Part shown: piece by piece, positions 23,688 through 33,865 of the stretch
Position numbering within the stretch: position 1 is the stretch's first letter
Layout: each line of letters opens with the position of its first letter
NCBI GenBank assembly: GCA_003996215.1
Contig: QJPP01002945.1
Coordinates: forward strand, 1 to 64,000
Direction of reading: 5' to 3'
From: Jaltomata sinuosa
Lineage: Eukaryota > Streptophyta > Magnoliopsida > Solanales > Solanaceae
Length of the DNA stretch: 64,000 nt
Notes under the pieces: model-generated
What the model saw: only the letters and a program-made list of their open reading frames with translations
What the model was told of the DNA's origin: nothing
The model's database searches: none
Translations under genes and position numbers: made by a program

Positions 23688-24165
23688 ATTGACTCAGAAG
23701 AACGTTCCCTTCTAGTGGTCAGATGAGTGTGAGGCAAGATTTTTGAAGCTCAAGGCCTTGTTGACTTCAACTCTGATTCTTACTCTTCCAGTCGAGGCTC
23801 AGGGGTTAACCATGTATTGTGATGCTTTAGGTATTGGTTTGGGTTGTATATTGATGCAGCACGGCCGAGTTATTGCTTACACTTCCAAATAGTTGAAGGT
23901 TCACGAGAGGAACTACCCCACACATGACTTAGAGTTAGCAGTGAAAGTCTTTGCATTGAAGATTTGGAGGAATTATCTTTATGGCATGCATTGTGAGATC
24001 TTCACTGACCATCGTATTCATAAGTACAATTTCATCTAGATGGATCTAAATTTTAGGCAGCGCAGGTTGTTGGAGTTACCAAAAGACTATGGCATCTCTA
24101 TTCTTTATCATCCAGGCAAGGCAAACGTGGTAGCGGATGCCTTGAGCCGGAAGGCAGTAAGTATG
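23688..24165 (+). pseudogene. Element B RNase H remnant
   Basis: It resumes B after element C with RLTQKNVPF, a TAG where TGG is expected, then WSDECEARFLKLKALLTS, MYCDALGIGLGC, VIAYTSK, NYPTHDLELAVKVFALKI and YLYGMHCEIFTDHR (TDH kept). It ends with LYHPGKANVVADALSRK in the open frame starting 24040. Stops are few, and the domain is otherwise well conserved. Confidence 0.85.
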
Positions 24166-25643
24166 GGTAACTTGGATTTCTTAGCGACAGAGGAGCAACC
24201 TTTACTTTGGGATATCCAGTCCTTGGCTAATAGGTTGGTTAGACCTGATATTTATGAGCTGGGCCATATTCTTACTTGTGTTGAGGCTAGATCTTCCTTG
24301 TTGGAGAAGATTCGGGCACAACAATTTGATGATGTTAGGTTGATGATCATTTATGACAAGGTGTTTAGCAGTGAGGCTAGGAAGGCGGCCTTAGATTCAG
24401 AGGGGGTTCTGAGGATCGAGGTTCATCTTTGTGTTCCTAGAGTTGGTGACTTGGTTAGATTGATCTTGGATGAGGCTCATTGTTCTAGATATTCCATTTA
24501 TCCCGGGGCAGCTAAGATATATCGTGACTTGAGGTAGCACTACTGGTGGTGTGGGATTAACAAGAATATTTCATCTTTCATGTCTAGGTGCTTGAACTGT
24601 CAGTAGGTGAAGTTTAAGCACCAGAGGCCAGGTGGTTTGACTCAGAGGCTACCCATTCTGGAGTGGAAATGGGAGCGGATAGTTATGAACTTCGTAGTTG
24701 GTTTTCCATGTACTTTGAAGAGATTTGATGCTATTTGGGTCATTGTGGATAGGTTGACGAAGTCTGCTCACTTTTTTCCGGTTCAGACTTCCTACAGTTC
24801 CGAGAGGTTGGCTTAGATCTACATTCATGAGATTGTCCGTTTGCATGGTGTACCAGTTTCTATCATTTTTGACCATGGTACTTAGTTCAGTTTGCATTTA
24901 TAGAGGTCTATTCAGAGAGATTTAGGTACTGGAGTTAAGCTTAGCACCACTTTTCATCTGCAGACTGATGGTCAATCAGAGAATACTATTCAGGTTCTAG
25001 AGGATAAGTTGCAATCCTGTGTTATTGATTTCGGAGGTCAATGGACCAGTGCATAGCCTTGGCAGAGTTTGCTTATAATAATAGTTACCATTCCAACATT
25101 TAAATGGCTCTGTTTGAGGCTTTGTATGGTAGGTGGTGCAAATATCCAGTTTGTTAGTTTAAGGTTAGGCCATGGGGTACCGACTTCCTTCGTGATTCTA
25201 TGGATATAGTTTGGTCATTCAGGAGAGACTTTGTACTACCCAGAGTAAGTAGAAGAGTTATGCTGATTGGAGAGTTTAAGAGCTAGAGTTCATGGTTGGT
25301 GATAGTGTGTTCCTTTAGTTATCGCCCATGAAGGGCGTTATGAGCTTTGGGAGGATGGGTAAGCTCAGTCCTACGTTCATTGGGCCATTTGAGATCCTTC
25401 GACGCATTCAGAAAGTTGCTTATGAGTTGTCCTTGCCTCCTGCTCTTTCTAATGTTCACCTAGTTTTTCATGTCTCTATGTTGCATCGGTATATTACAGA
25501 TGAGTCTCACGTGCTTCAGTGGGATTCAGTTCAGTTGGATGAGTCATTAGCTTTTGAGGAGTAGACTATTGCTATTTTGGACAGGCAGGTTAGGAGGTTG
25601 TGGTCCAAGGAAATTCCGTCAGTTAAGGTTCAGTGGCGGCATC
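24166..25643 (+). pseudogene. Element B integrase remnant, main part
   Basis: The zinc-binding region is DEAHCSRYSIYPGAAKIYRD with SRCLNCQ. In the catalytic core the first Asp is changed (MNFVVGFP), the second is kept (IFDHGT) and the Glu is kept (TDGQSENTIQ). Stops occur at 24535, 24604, 24814 and others. Frame 25328-25564 carries MKGVMSFG, GKLSPTFIGPFEIL and HLVFHVSMLHRY. Then TIAILDRQVRRL and SVKVQWRHRP begin the chromodomain-like tail, cut by element E at 25648; the rest is at 33743-33865. Confidence 0.85.
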
Positions 25644-25852
25644 GTCCTTGATAAGTCGGTAATCTACGAACTTATTGAACCTATATCCACGAATTATTGC
25701 TATGTTTTGAATCGATTTAGAGGTTCTTATGGACTTTATTGATGTCTATGCAGATACTTTTGATAGAAGAGGAGAAACAAGGATATGGACCCAAAAAGAG
25801 CCAAAAAGGAGCTAAGTGTGAAGAGTTGAGAAAAGCTGGAGAATCTGCTGAG

Positions 25853-26100
25853 AGGTGCGGTGGTTGTGCGACACGCACAAGCCGAGGTGCGGTTCGCACC
25901 TTCTCCACATAAAGCTGCAAATATGACTGAAGATTCTACTAAGGAGTGTGGTCGCCATGCAACACGCACATCCCATTGTGCAAAATGCACCACCTTCGCA
26001 CAAAGCCTACTTAGGCAGATGAAGTCACTGGTCAACCTGAAGCAGGTGTGCGATGCGCACACTGCGATGTGCGAACCGTACGCCGTGTCGCAGACCACCC
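25853..26100 (+). repeat. GTGCG/CGCAC word array upstream of E 5' LTR TATA box
   Basis: Repeated short inverted words include GAGGTGCGGT (twice, about 33 bp apart), GTGCGACACGCAC, GGTTCGCACC, GTGCAAAATGCACC, GTGCGATGCGCAC and GATGTGCGAACCG. The matching arrays are at 32040-32290 (3' LTR), 33355-33535 (inverted piece) and 28770-29045 (inside the element). Confidence 0.85.
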
Positions 26101-26143
26101 AGAGGGAAATTTTGTCCTAAAATTATGTGACGATTTGGGGACA

Positions 26144-26152
26144 TATAAAAGG
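26144..26152 (+). promoter_or_regulatory. TATA box of E 5' LTR
   Basis: ACATATAAAAGG is a strong plant TATA match 44 bp after the array. The same sequence is at 32334-32342 in the 3' LTR. Confidence 0.6.
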
Positions 26153-27159
26153 AAATTTTAAGCTTATTTTGTATATACAATTTTAGCAGAGAATTTCAGT
26201 AGAAAACTTGGAGATATTTTTGGCTTGTAAACACTTTTCTCCATCTCCATTGAGAGAGGGTTTTCAATCCAATCTTTTGGTTAACAAATTGTGTGCCTAA
26301 TTGACTCTAGAACTTGAGAATCAACTACAATGGATGGGAATTTGATTTACCCAGCTAGTATATCTTCTTCCCCGTCTATGAGTGGCTAATTTTTCTTGTC
26401 TAGAGGTGTATTAGTGATGGGTTCTTAGCTGATGGGTGTGGGTGTTGCTAAATCACTTTTATAATTGCTTATCTGATATGGGTCTAGTAATTTCACCATG
26501 TTTTAATTTAATAATTTGTGGTTGCAAACATGAATTTACCTTAGTTGGCTATGTAATTGCTCGAGAGAGAATTTCGTAGTTGTGGATGTGAAATTTCTAG
26601 TGGGTACTTGGGAATCCACATAGATTGGAGGCTAGACATAGCTCCAATCGCGGAATCTCCCATTTAAGGGTCAGAGCTAGAAATAGGACGACCTCCCCAA
26701 GCAAATATTGGTTGGTTATTTAACACACCAAAGATGTTCTAACCGAAATCATTGGATATGTGGATGTTGATCGAGAGATTACATTCCACACCCATAACCA
26801 ATGCTACCCGTGTTAATCGGTGAGAATTTAAGTGAATTAGTGATTACCCTATCCTATAGCGAATGCCCAATCAAAAATGCACCCTAGTCATCTAGTCCTT
26901 ATTGGTACACCTATCTCGATTTTATAGTTTTTATTTGAATTGAGTTAGTAGTGACAACTTTCCCAATTCCCCCATTTTATTGTTTTGGTTTTGTTGAACA
27001 ATTACTCTCTCTTTGAAATCGCTTCGCACAATCTCTAATTAGTTAAATCAGGTCCCTTGGGTATGACCCCGACATCCTTTGTGTTTTTTAATGTGTTTTG
27101 ACTACGCGATCGTCGTGACCTCCTAGTTGGAGAGCCACGAATTGAGCGTTTATCAAAAA

Positions 27160-27178
27160 TGGCACCGTTGTCGAGGAA
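27160..27178 (+). promoter_or_regulatory. Primer binding site of element E
   Basis: TGGCACCGTTGTCGAGG begins five bases after the LTR end TTTATCA. It is a variant of the Athila/Tat-type site TGGCGCCGTTGCCGGGG. Confidence 0.8.
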
Positions 27179-27281
27179 TTGAGTATTAGCTAGTTTTTGA
27201 TTGTTGTTGTGAAGTCAACTTGAGAGTGCTTGTTTTCTTTTTCTTTTTGTTATTCTTGTGTGTTGATTTAGCAGGCCGGCT

Positions 27282-28608
27282 ATGGACGAAGCTGAGGACA
27301 ATGAGAGCATTGGAGGATTTAACAATGCCAACGCTGCTGAGCCTATGATGCATGGAGGTGTAGGTGCAATCCGCCTACCTACCATGGTGGGAAATGATGT
27401 ATTCCATGTGACAAGTACCATGCTCCATTTGATTCAAGTGAAGGGGCTATTTAGTGGAGATGCCCATGAGGATGCCAACCGGCATATTTAGAACTTCGTG
27501 GAGATTTTCCAACCATATATGATCCAAAATATCTCCCAAGAGTCCATCTGATTGCGCCTATTCCCTTTCTCTTTGATGGGGGAAGCCACGACGCGGTTGG
27601 AAGAATTGCCGAATAGATCCATCACATCTTGGGCCGATTTGGTTGAGGCATTTACCTCGAGATTCTTTCCTCCATCTCGAATAATAAAGTTAAGAAATGA
27701 GATTACCAACTTTAGGCAGTTCCTGGACAAACCTCTTCATGAAATTTGGCTACGATTCAAAAAAAGATTCTATTGTGCCCAAACCATGAGTTGTCAGACA
27801 ATGTGTTGCTCCAAAACTTCTAGCGGTCATTGAACTCTACAACCAAATTGGTGGCTGATAATCTTGGAGGTGGAACCTTCATGGATCTTGAGTTTCACAT
27901 TGCCTTGGAGCTATTAGACCGAATGACCAAGGCCAATCAAGCTTGGCATACGAGAGAGACAGAGGTGTCAACTTCGGGAACGCCCTCAACAATCTTGACA
28001 AATGAAACAAGGAGAAAAGATGAGGAGCGAGATGAATCTTTGGCTAAAATAATGACACAAATTTACTTGATGGCCAAGCATGTGATGGGATCTGGTGTTA
28101 AGAAGGTGAATGCAGTGAGTACACCAGAGATTGAGGTGAATAATGTTGAGCTTATGACTGAGGTTGATGGTAAGCTATGATATGTGTCAGAGTGTTCTCG
28201 CCCAGGGTATTATCGACCACCGGAGAAGAATCAAGGTTGGATTAGAGACAACGTGAGGGATGGAAATTGGCGTGAAAGAGATAAGGATGGGGATCTCTTC
28301 AATCAGTGGAGCTCGAATCCTTACATCCCCCCAAACAAAGATGATTCTCTCTACCAAATAGGCACAAGCGATCTCGGCCAATCCAAGATAGAGGACATGT
28401 TGTCCGTGGTTCTTAAGAAGGTGGATAACACAAACTCGGGAGTAAGTGAGCTAAAGAGGGAGGTCTCTACACTTCACCAAACAGTGAGCTCCTATAGTGC
28501 CTCGATCAAACATTTTGAGGCCTAAATGACCCACCTATCAAGCCAAATAAACCCACATATGAAGAGAACGATGCCTAGAGACACCGTCAACAACCCCAAA
28601 AATGAATA
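27282..28608 (+). pseudogene. gag: Element E gag remnant
   Basis: The ATG at 27282 starts MDEAEDNESIGGFNNAN. The first frame is broken by TAG (27489-27491) and TGA (27549-27551). It then has the Athila-type capsid stretch TSWADLVEAFTSRFFPPS and IIKLRNEITNFRQFLDKPLH (retrotransposon gag fold). The frame shifts near 27790. The next frame has FMDLEFHIALELLDRM, a TGA (28178-28180), YIPPNKDDSLYQIGTSD and a coiled-coil-like segment (DMLSVVLKKVDNTNSGVSEL). After TAA (28523-28525) the text ends MPRDTVNNPKNE, which resembles the gag end just before protease in this group. Protease and everything later are absent. Confidence 0.8.
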
Positions 28609-28624
28609 AGGATTGAGGTAATAT

Positions 28625-28672
28625 CGTCGTGCCGCGATGTTAAATCAAGCATTTCTTGGGAGGCAACCCAAG
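28625..28672 (+). other. Conserved non-coding island 1 of element E
   Basis: CGTCGTGCCGCGATGTTAAA and then TTCTTGGGAGGCAACCC match the block at 20304-20348 of element C at about nine in ten bases, while flanking sequence differs. It starts 17 bases after the last gag stop. Confidence 0.8.
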
Positions 28673-28769
28673 TTTCTTTCTTTGTTTTTGGTTATTGTTT
28701 GTTGTTTTTGATGTTCTGTAGGGAATGCATGGAATGGAAACACAGACAAGGGAAAACAAGGCAAAAATG

Positions 28770-29045
28770 TGTTGTGCAGTGGATGGTGCGGATCGCACAA
28801 GAAATTATACGTGTCGCATAGCTAACCGCGCACCAAAATAAAAGGCCTAAAGAGAAATTGAAAAAAATAGAGGTGACGTGCGCTGTGCTGTGCAGATCGC
28901 ACAAACCCAAGTGTGAGTTGCACCTCCATCGCACAAGGGAAACAGATGCCTGGTTAAACCCAGGGGAGATAAAGGGGGCATGTACGATACGCCATGCGGT
29001 CCGCACCTTGCCTAGTGTGAATCGCTTATCGCAATGCACATGAGG
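28770..29045 (+). repeat. Internal copy of the GTGCG/CGCAC word array in element E
   Basis: Words such as GGTGCGGATCGCACAAG, GTGCAGATCGCACAAA, GCGGTCCGCACC and TTGCACCTCCATCGCACAAG repeat the theme of the LTR array but not its order. A CT-rich tract (29100-29260) follows. The array is directly followed by ATGAGGTAAGTTTG, which fits a 5' splice site. Confidence 0.7.
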
Positions 29046-31802
29046 TAAGTTTGAATTTTTAATTGGCCTAACCCACTTACCGACCCGAAACGGGTCGTGT
29101 CGACTCTTCTTCTTTTTTTTTCTTTTAAAACTGCCTCTCTCTATTCTTTTACCACCATCTTTATCCACAACTCTCAAAAATCTCCACCAAAATTCTCTCC
29201 AAACCCCTCAAACTCCCACAAAATCTTCTTCTCTTCTCACCCCATCTTCCCCACTACTTCTCCATGTTATTGCCGTCATTCTCCGGTAGGTCTTGTGGGT
29301 CACCATTAATGGAATTCAAAAAGCTTTGATTTCTGTTCTTCCCTTCATAATCTTTACTTATGGTAAGTTCCTCGACGTTAAACAGTTGTTTTTATGATTG
29401 TTGGGAACTCATATTGTGAAGCATGCTTAGTAGACTAGCCATGTTGATAATGGGTGAGATACAAAAATTTTGCATCCCCAATTTTGAGTTTTAATGATGA
29501 ATTCTCTTAATGTCAACTTGGTAGATTGTAAATCTTAACTATGCATGTTGATTGGTAGTAATGATTAGCCTTAATATCTATGATGGGGTGAAGTCTGAGT
29601 AACCCACTAGTGACTAGTGCTTGATTTAGCTCGATGATAGATTGGGTGATGTCGTTCTTAAGGTCAAGTCATCGGTAGTCACGAGGTTTTAATTGATAAT
29701 TGAGGTTGAATGTTGCTAATTGTTTTCCCGTGATCCTTATTGAAAATCTAGTTAGGTTATATGATCTTATGCGAAGGTCACGGCGAGACGAGCCGTTTAT
29801 CATTACGATAGGTGTCAAGTGGAAGTGCAGTGATGTATGCAGCTGAGGCATCCTAACAGACCGGTAGACTTGAACCTTGTTCCTACATGACCTGAGGAGG
29901 AGGTTAATTGTTGATATGCTATTGGTGCCTATTGTTTCAAGGAGGGCTTGATGTTCCCGATGATAGATGGGGTAACGAACATCTTAAGGGAAGTCGTTGA
30001 GTCCTTTCTTGTTGGTTATGTGTTAATGGAAATCCGGGGAAGTCTGAGTACCCGGAAGTTATTGTCTTAGTTTTATTTGGCCCTTGTCGGGCATATGCCT
30101 ACACTGAGGCTTGTCCTTGATTAATTCATGAGCGCGAAAAATTGTGGATCCCCTTGTTGATAGTAGTGTATAAATAAACTCCGAGATTTTTCTTAATACT
30201 ACGGTTCTTTCCCAAGGAGCAAAAGTTTTGATTATTTTATTTTTTTTTTCTTTTGTTTTTTTGTGTCGAACCAGGTTGGTATTTCCCTATGATAGATTGA
30301 GAGGCGACTTTCTTAAGGGAAAATGCCAAGTTTAGATTAGAATTTAGTCCGTAAATGATTGTCTTGAAATGGGCCCACCAAAAAAAAATCTTGGTAAATT
30401 GTTTTTGAAAAGGAAAAGAGGAAGGGAAATGAATTTTTGACAAAAAAACGTTCTCTTGTCATGACTTGCACACTCTTGCTTTGGCTTGATTGACTCACAA
30501 ACGAGTGTGTAATGAACTCAAAATAGCTTGTCAAAAGTCATTTGCCCCAATTGATAATGGGACTAATTGAGGAAGTCTTGTGGCATGATTCCTTGTGCGG
30601 TGAGGCTTTACCTTGATTCTTGTGCATAAGTGTCTTCTAGAACTTGCCCCGAATGTGATTCAAGGCGAAATTCTAGGTGTAACCAAGCTTGGAAAATGAA
30701 CTTAGGCCCTTTTTGTTAGCCACTTCACTCAAATGACCTCCCAAATACATCAAATCCTAGTGAACCCCATTGAGCTTGTGACTATTCTTTGACACCTTTG
30801 TAACACCTTGACCTTTTTGGAACCTCTATCTTGGCACCTATCCTCCCTAATTGCTTAAAAATGAAATGTAGGCTAAAACCCTAAGTTTTGAGAGGAAAAC
30901 AGAATATAACATAGGCAAATGCCCAAGTTTGGGGGTGCATATGATCAAATAAGGAGAAGAAAAGAAATGCACTTCAAGTGCAAGGTAGCACCTTGATTCG
31001 AGAATTGAAAATTGCTCCAAAAAGATCAATCCAATGAGCAAATTAAAAGGCAAAAGTAGGTGCTACCAAGTGAAGGTGATATAAGGTGTGAATGATCATA
31101 TGAGGTTAAAAGGAGAAATCTTGGGTTCTGTGAGGGAGAAATAAGGTGAAGTTGAAAATTGAAAAATATGAGCGGCGTTTGAAATGAAAACAAAGAGCAT
31201 TAGGGAGGTGCAGTCACTTGAACCACATGATATCCTCACCTTATCCCTAGCCAACATTATAACCCACAAGTCCTTGGTGATGCCGAGCTTGGCTACCCTA
31301 CATAAGTGGAGATTTACATGAAGGGCAAGCCTATGGTTTGATGCACGTGCACTTGAACTTCTTTGAGAGAGTGAGAGTCTTCTTGTTCTCCCATAATCCC
31401 ATACTTAGTGAATTGAATGATTGTGAGTTGGATTCTCTCTTGTGGTGAGTGGCATCATGCACTCGAATCGAAGCATGACTCTCTATTTTAATTGAGGGGA
31501 ATAAATGAGACAAGTTGCGTGGCAAATCTCGAGGCAAACCTTGAAGGTCCATACCAATGACTTGAGAAGCTTAAATATCTTGCTTTAAAATCCCTTGAGT
31601 TTTGAATGAAATATGATGTCTTTTGAACAAAAGGTTTTGGAAATGAGCAATTATCGTGGTGGTCCAAATTGAGATAAACATAGTCGTTGAGACTTTTGTT
31701 TGAGTCGTTTGTTCATTTCTTTTTCTTAAATTTTTAGCGTAGAGTATTTTTTGTGCCATAATTGAGCTTTAGCATAATTCATTCCTTGCAGTGTGAGTAT
31801 CT
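29046..31802 (+). mobile_element. Element E long 3' non-coding region
   Basis: No convincing coding is visible. Contents in order: CT-rich tract 29100-29260; GAAGTCTGAGTAACCC at 29594 and GGGGAAGTCTGAGTACCC at 30037-30054; three copies about 330 bp apart of GATGATAGAT with CTTAAGG (29634, 29959, 30289); a T-rich run 30235-30262; TCTAGAACTTGCCCCG at 30636-30651; a block around TCCCTAGCC and TTATAACCC at 31201-31280; GGCAAGCCTATGG and CTTTGAGAGAGTGA at 31324-31374. Several are shared with element C in the same order. Confidence 0.7.
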
Positions 31803-31838
31803 TGCTTGAGGACAAGCAATAGTTCAAGTTTGGGGGTT
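31803..31838 (+). promoter_or_regulatory. Polypurine tract and pre-tract motif of E
   Basis: GCTTGAGGACAAGCAATAG, an inverted motif, is followed by TTCAAGTTTGGGGGTT and the LTR start TGATAAGTCGG. Confidence 0.8.
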
Positions 31839-33346
31839 TGATAAGTCGGTAATCTACCAACTTATTGAACCTATATCTATAAATTATTGCTATATTTTGA
31901 ATCGATTTAGAGGTTCTTATGGCCTTTATTGATGTCTATGCAGATACTTTGGATAGAAGAGGAGAAACAAGGATATGGACCCAAAAAAAGCCAAAAAAGA
32001 GCTAAGTGTGAAGAGTTGAGAAAAGCTGGAGAATCTGCCGAGAGGTGCGGTGGCTGTGCGTCACGCACAAGCCGAGGTGCAGTTCGCACCTCCTCCACAT
32101 GAAGCTACAAAGATGACTGAAGATTCTACTAAGGAGCGCGGTATCCATGCAACACTCACATCTCATGTTGTGAAATGCACCACCTTCGCACAAAGCCTAC
32201 TTAGGCAGCTGAAGTCACTGGTCAACCTGAAGCAGGTGTGAGACGCGCACACTGCGATGTGCAAACCACACGCCGTGTCACACACCACCCAGAGGGCAAT
32301 TTTGTCTTAAAATTATGTGGCAATTTGGGAACATATAAAAGGCAATTTTAGGCTTATTTTGTATATACAATTTTAGCAGAGAATTTCAGTAGAAAACTTG
32401 GAGATATTTTTGGAATGTAAACACTTTTCTCCATCTCCATTGAGAGAGGGTTTTCAATCCAATCTTTTGGTTAATAGATTGTGTGCCTAATTGACTCTAG
32501 AACTTGAGAATCAACTACAATGGATGGGAATTTGATTTACCCAGCTAGTATATCTTCTTCCCCTTCTATGGGTGGCTAATTTTTCTTGTCTAGGGGTGTA
32601 TTAGTGCGGGTTCTTAGCTAATGGGTGTGGGTGTTGCTAAATCACTCTTATAATTGCTTATCGTATATGGGTCTAGTAATTTCACCATGTTTTAATCTAA
32701 TAATTTGTGGTTGCAAACATGAATTTACCTTACTTGGCTATTTAATTGCTTGAGAGAGAATTTTGTAGTTGTGGATGTGAAATTGCTAGTGGGTACTTGG
32801 GAATCCACTTAGATTGGAGGCTAGACATACCTCTAATAGCGGAATCTCCCATTTAAGGGTCCGAGCTAGAAATAAGACGACCTCTCCAAACAAATATTTG
32901 TTGGTTATTTAGCACACCGAATGATGTCCTAACCAAAATCATCAAATATGTGGATGTTGATCGAGAGATAACATTCCACACCCATAACCAATACTACCCG
33001 TGTCAATAGGTGAGAATTTAAGTGAATTAGTTATTACCCTATCCTATAGTGAATGCCCCATCAAAAATGCACCCCTAGTCATCTAGTCCTTATTAGTACA
33101 CCCATCTTGATTTTATAGTTTTTATTTGAATTGAGTTAGTAGTGACAACCTTCCCAATTCCCCCATTTTATTGCTTTGGTTTTTTTAAACAATTACTCTC
33201 TCTTTGAAATTGCTTCACACAATCTCTAATTAGTTAAATCAGGTCCCTTTGGTATGACCCCGACATCTGTTGGGTTTATAAATGTGTTTTGACTACACGA
33301 TCGCCGTGACCTCCTAGTTGGAGAGCCACGATTTGAGCATTTATCA
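31839..33346 (+). repeat. 3' LTR of element E
   Basis: It is 1508 bp, TGATAAGTCGG to GCATTTATCA, carrying the array at 32040-32290 and the TATA box at 32334-32342. It is followed not by the target duplication but directly by the inverted piece. Confidence 0.92.
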
Positions 33347-33737
33347 AAAATCATAGTGTCCACGTCGCACACCTGCTTCAGGTTGATCAGTGACTTCAGC
33401 CGCCTAAGTAGGCTTTGTGCGAAGGTGGTGCATTTTGCACCACGGGATGTGCGTGTCGCATGGCGACTTCACTCCTTAGCAGAATCTTCAATAATCTTTG
33501 CAGCTTCATGCGGAGGAGGTGCAAACCGCACCTCTTGACAGATTCTCCTACTTTTCTCAACTTTTCACACTTAGCTCTTTTTTGGCTCTTTTTGGGTCCA
33601 TATACTTGTGTCTCATTTTATATCCAAAGTATCTGCATAGACATAAGTAAAGGCCATAAGAACCTCTAAATCGATTCAAAACATAGCAATAATTCATGGA
33701 TATAGGTTTAATACGTTGGTAGAGTACCGGCATATCA
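33347..33737 (-). repeat. Inverted partial LTR of the E family
   Basis: Read on the minus strand it starts TGATATGCCGGTACTCTACC, the LTR 5' end, and runs about 390 bp through CTATATCCATGAATTATTGC, GGGTCC-proximal text and the word array to about LTR position 424, ending near GGACACTATG. Relative to both full LTRs it lacks one array unit of about 34 bp between two GAGGTGCGGT words. Its outer end touches GTCCT at 33738-33742. The ORFs on both strands here are not genes. Confidence 0.88.
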
Positions 33738-33742
33738 GTCCT

Positions 33743-33865
33743 GTCGAGGATGCTACTTGGGAGGTTAAGACCGACATGCAGACCCACTATCCTCGCCTTT
33801 TTGAGTCTTCAAGTACTATCCTTTCTCTAACTTTCAAGGACAAAAGACCTTTTAGTAGTGGATGT
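33743..33865 (+). pseudogene. Element B integrase tail and polypurine-tract region
   Basis: This is the remaining chromodomain-like end of B: VEDATWEVKTDMQTHYP and RLFESS, matching STWETERDMQAQYP in A. It is followed by ACTTTCAAGGACAAAAGACC and AGTAGTGGATGT, the pre-tract motif and tract, then the LTR start TGTAATGACC at 33866. Confidence 0.85.

Larger units (their letters stand above)
25649..27155 (+). repeat. 5' LTR of element E
   Basis: It is 1507 bp, TGATAAGTCGG to GCGTTTATCA. The word array of GTGCG/CGCAC units is at 25853-26100 and a TATA box TATAAAAGG at 26144-26152. It is close to 94% identical to the 3' LTR over the first 120 bp by eye. The ORFs 25736-26120 on both strands are translations of the array and are not genes. 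Confidence 0.92.
25649..33737 (+). mobile_element. Element E: non-autonomous Athila/Tat-like element with an inverted terminal LTR piece
   Basis: The element has 5' LTR 25649-27155, primer site, gag remnant, a long non-coding region, polypurine tract, 3' LTR 31839-33346 and an inverted partial LTR 33347-33737. GTCCT at 25644-25648 and 33738-33742 brackets the whole. Element B's integrase frame stops at WRHRP on the left and continues with VEDATWEV on the right. Only gag-like coding is present, so it resembles gag-only non-autonomous elements. The outer right terminus is an LTR 5' end, which is abnormal. Confidence 0.85.

Noticed and set aside
25736..26120. Overlapping 60-120 codon ORFs on both strands, repeated at 31907-32241 and 33356-33669
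   Set aside because: They are translations of the GTGCG/CGCAC array in E-family LTRs and recur wherever the array recurs, in either orientation.
28692..29177. 161-codon minus-strand ORF in element E
   Set aside because: Low-complexity basic start and array-derived remainder, antisense to the element, no homology pattern; the plus strand holds array and CT-rich tract.
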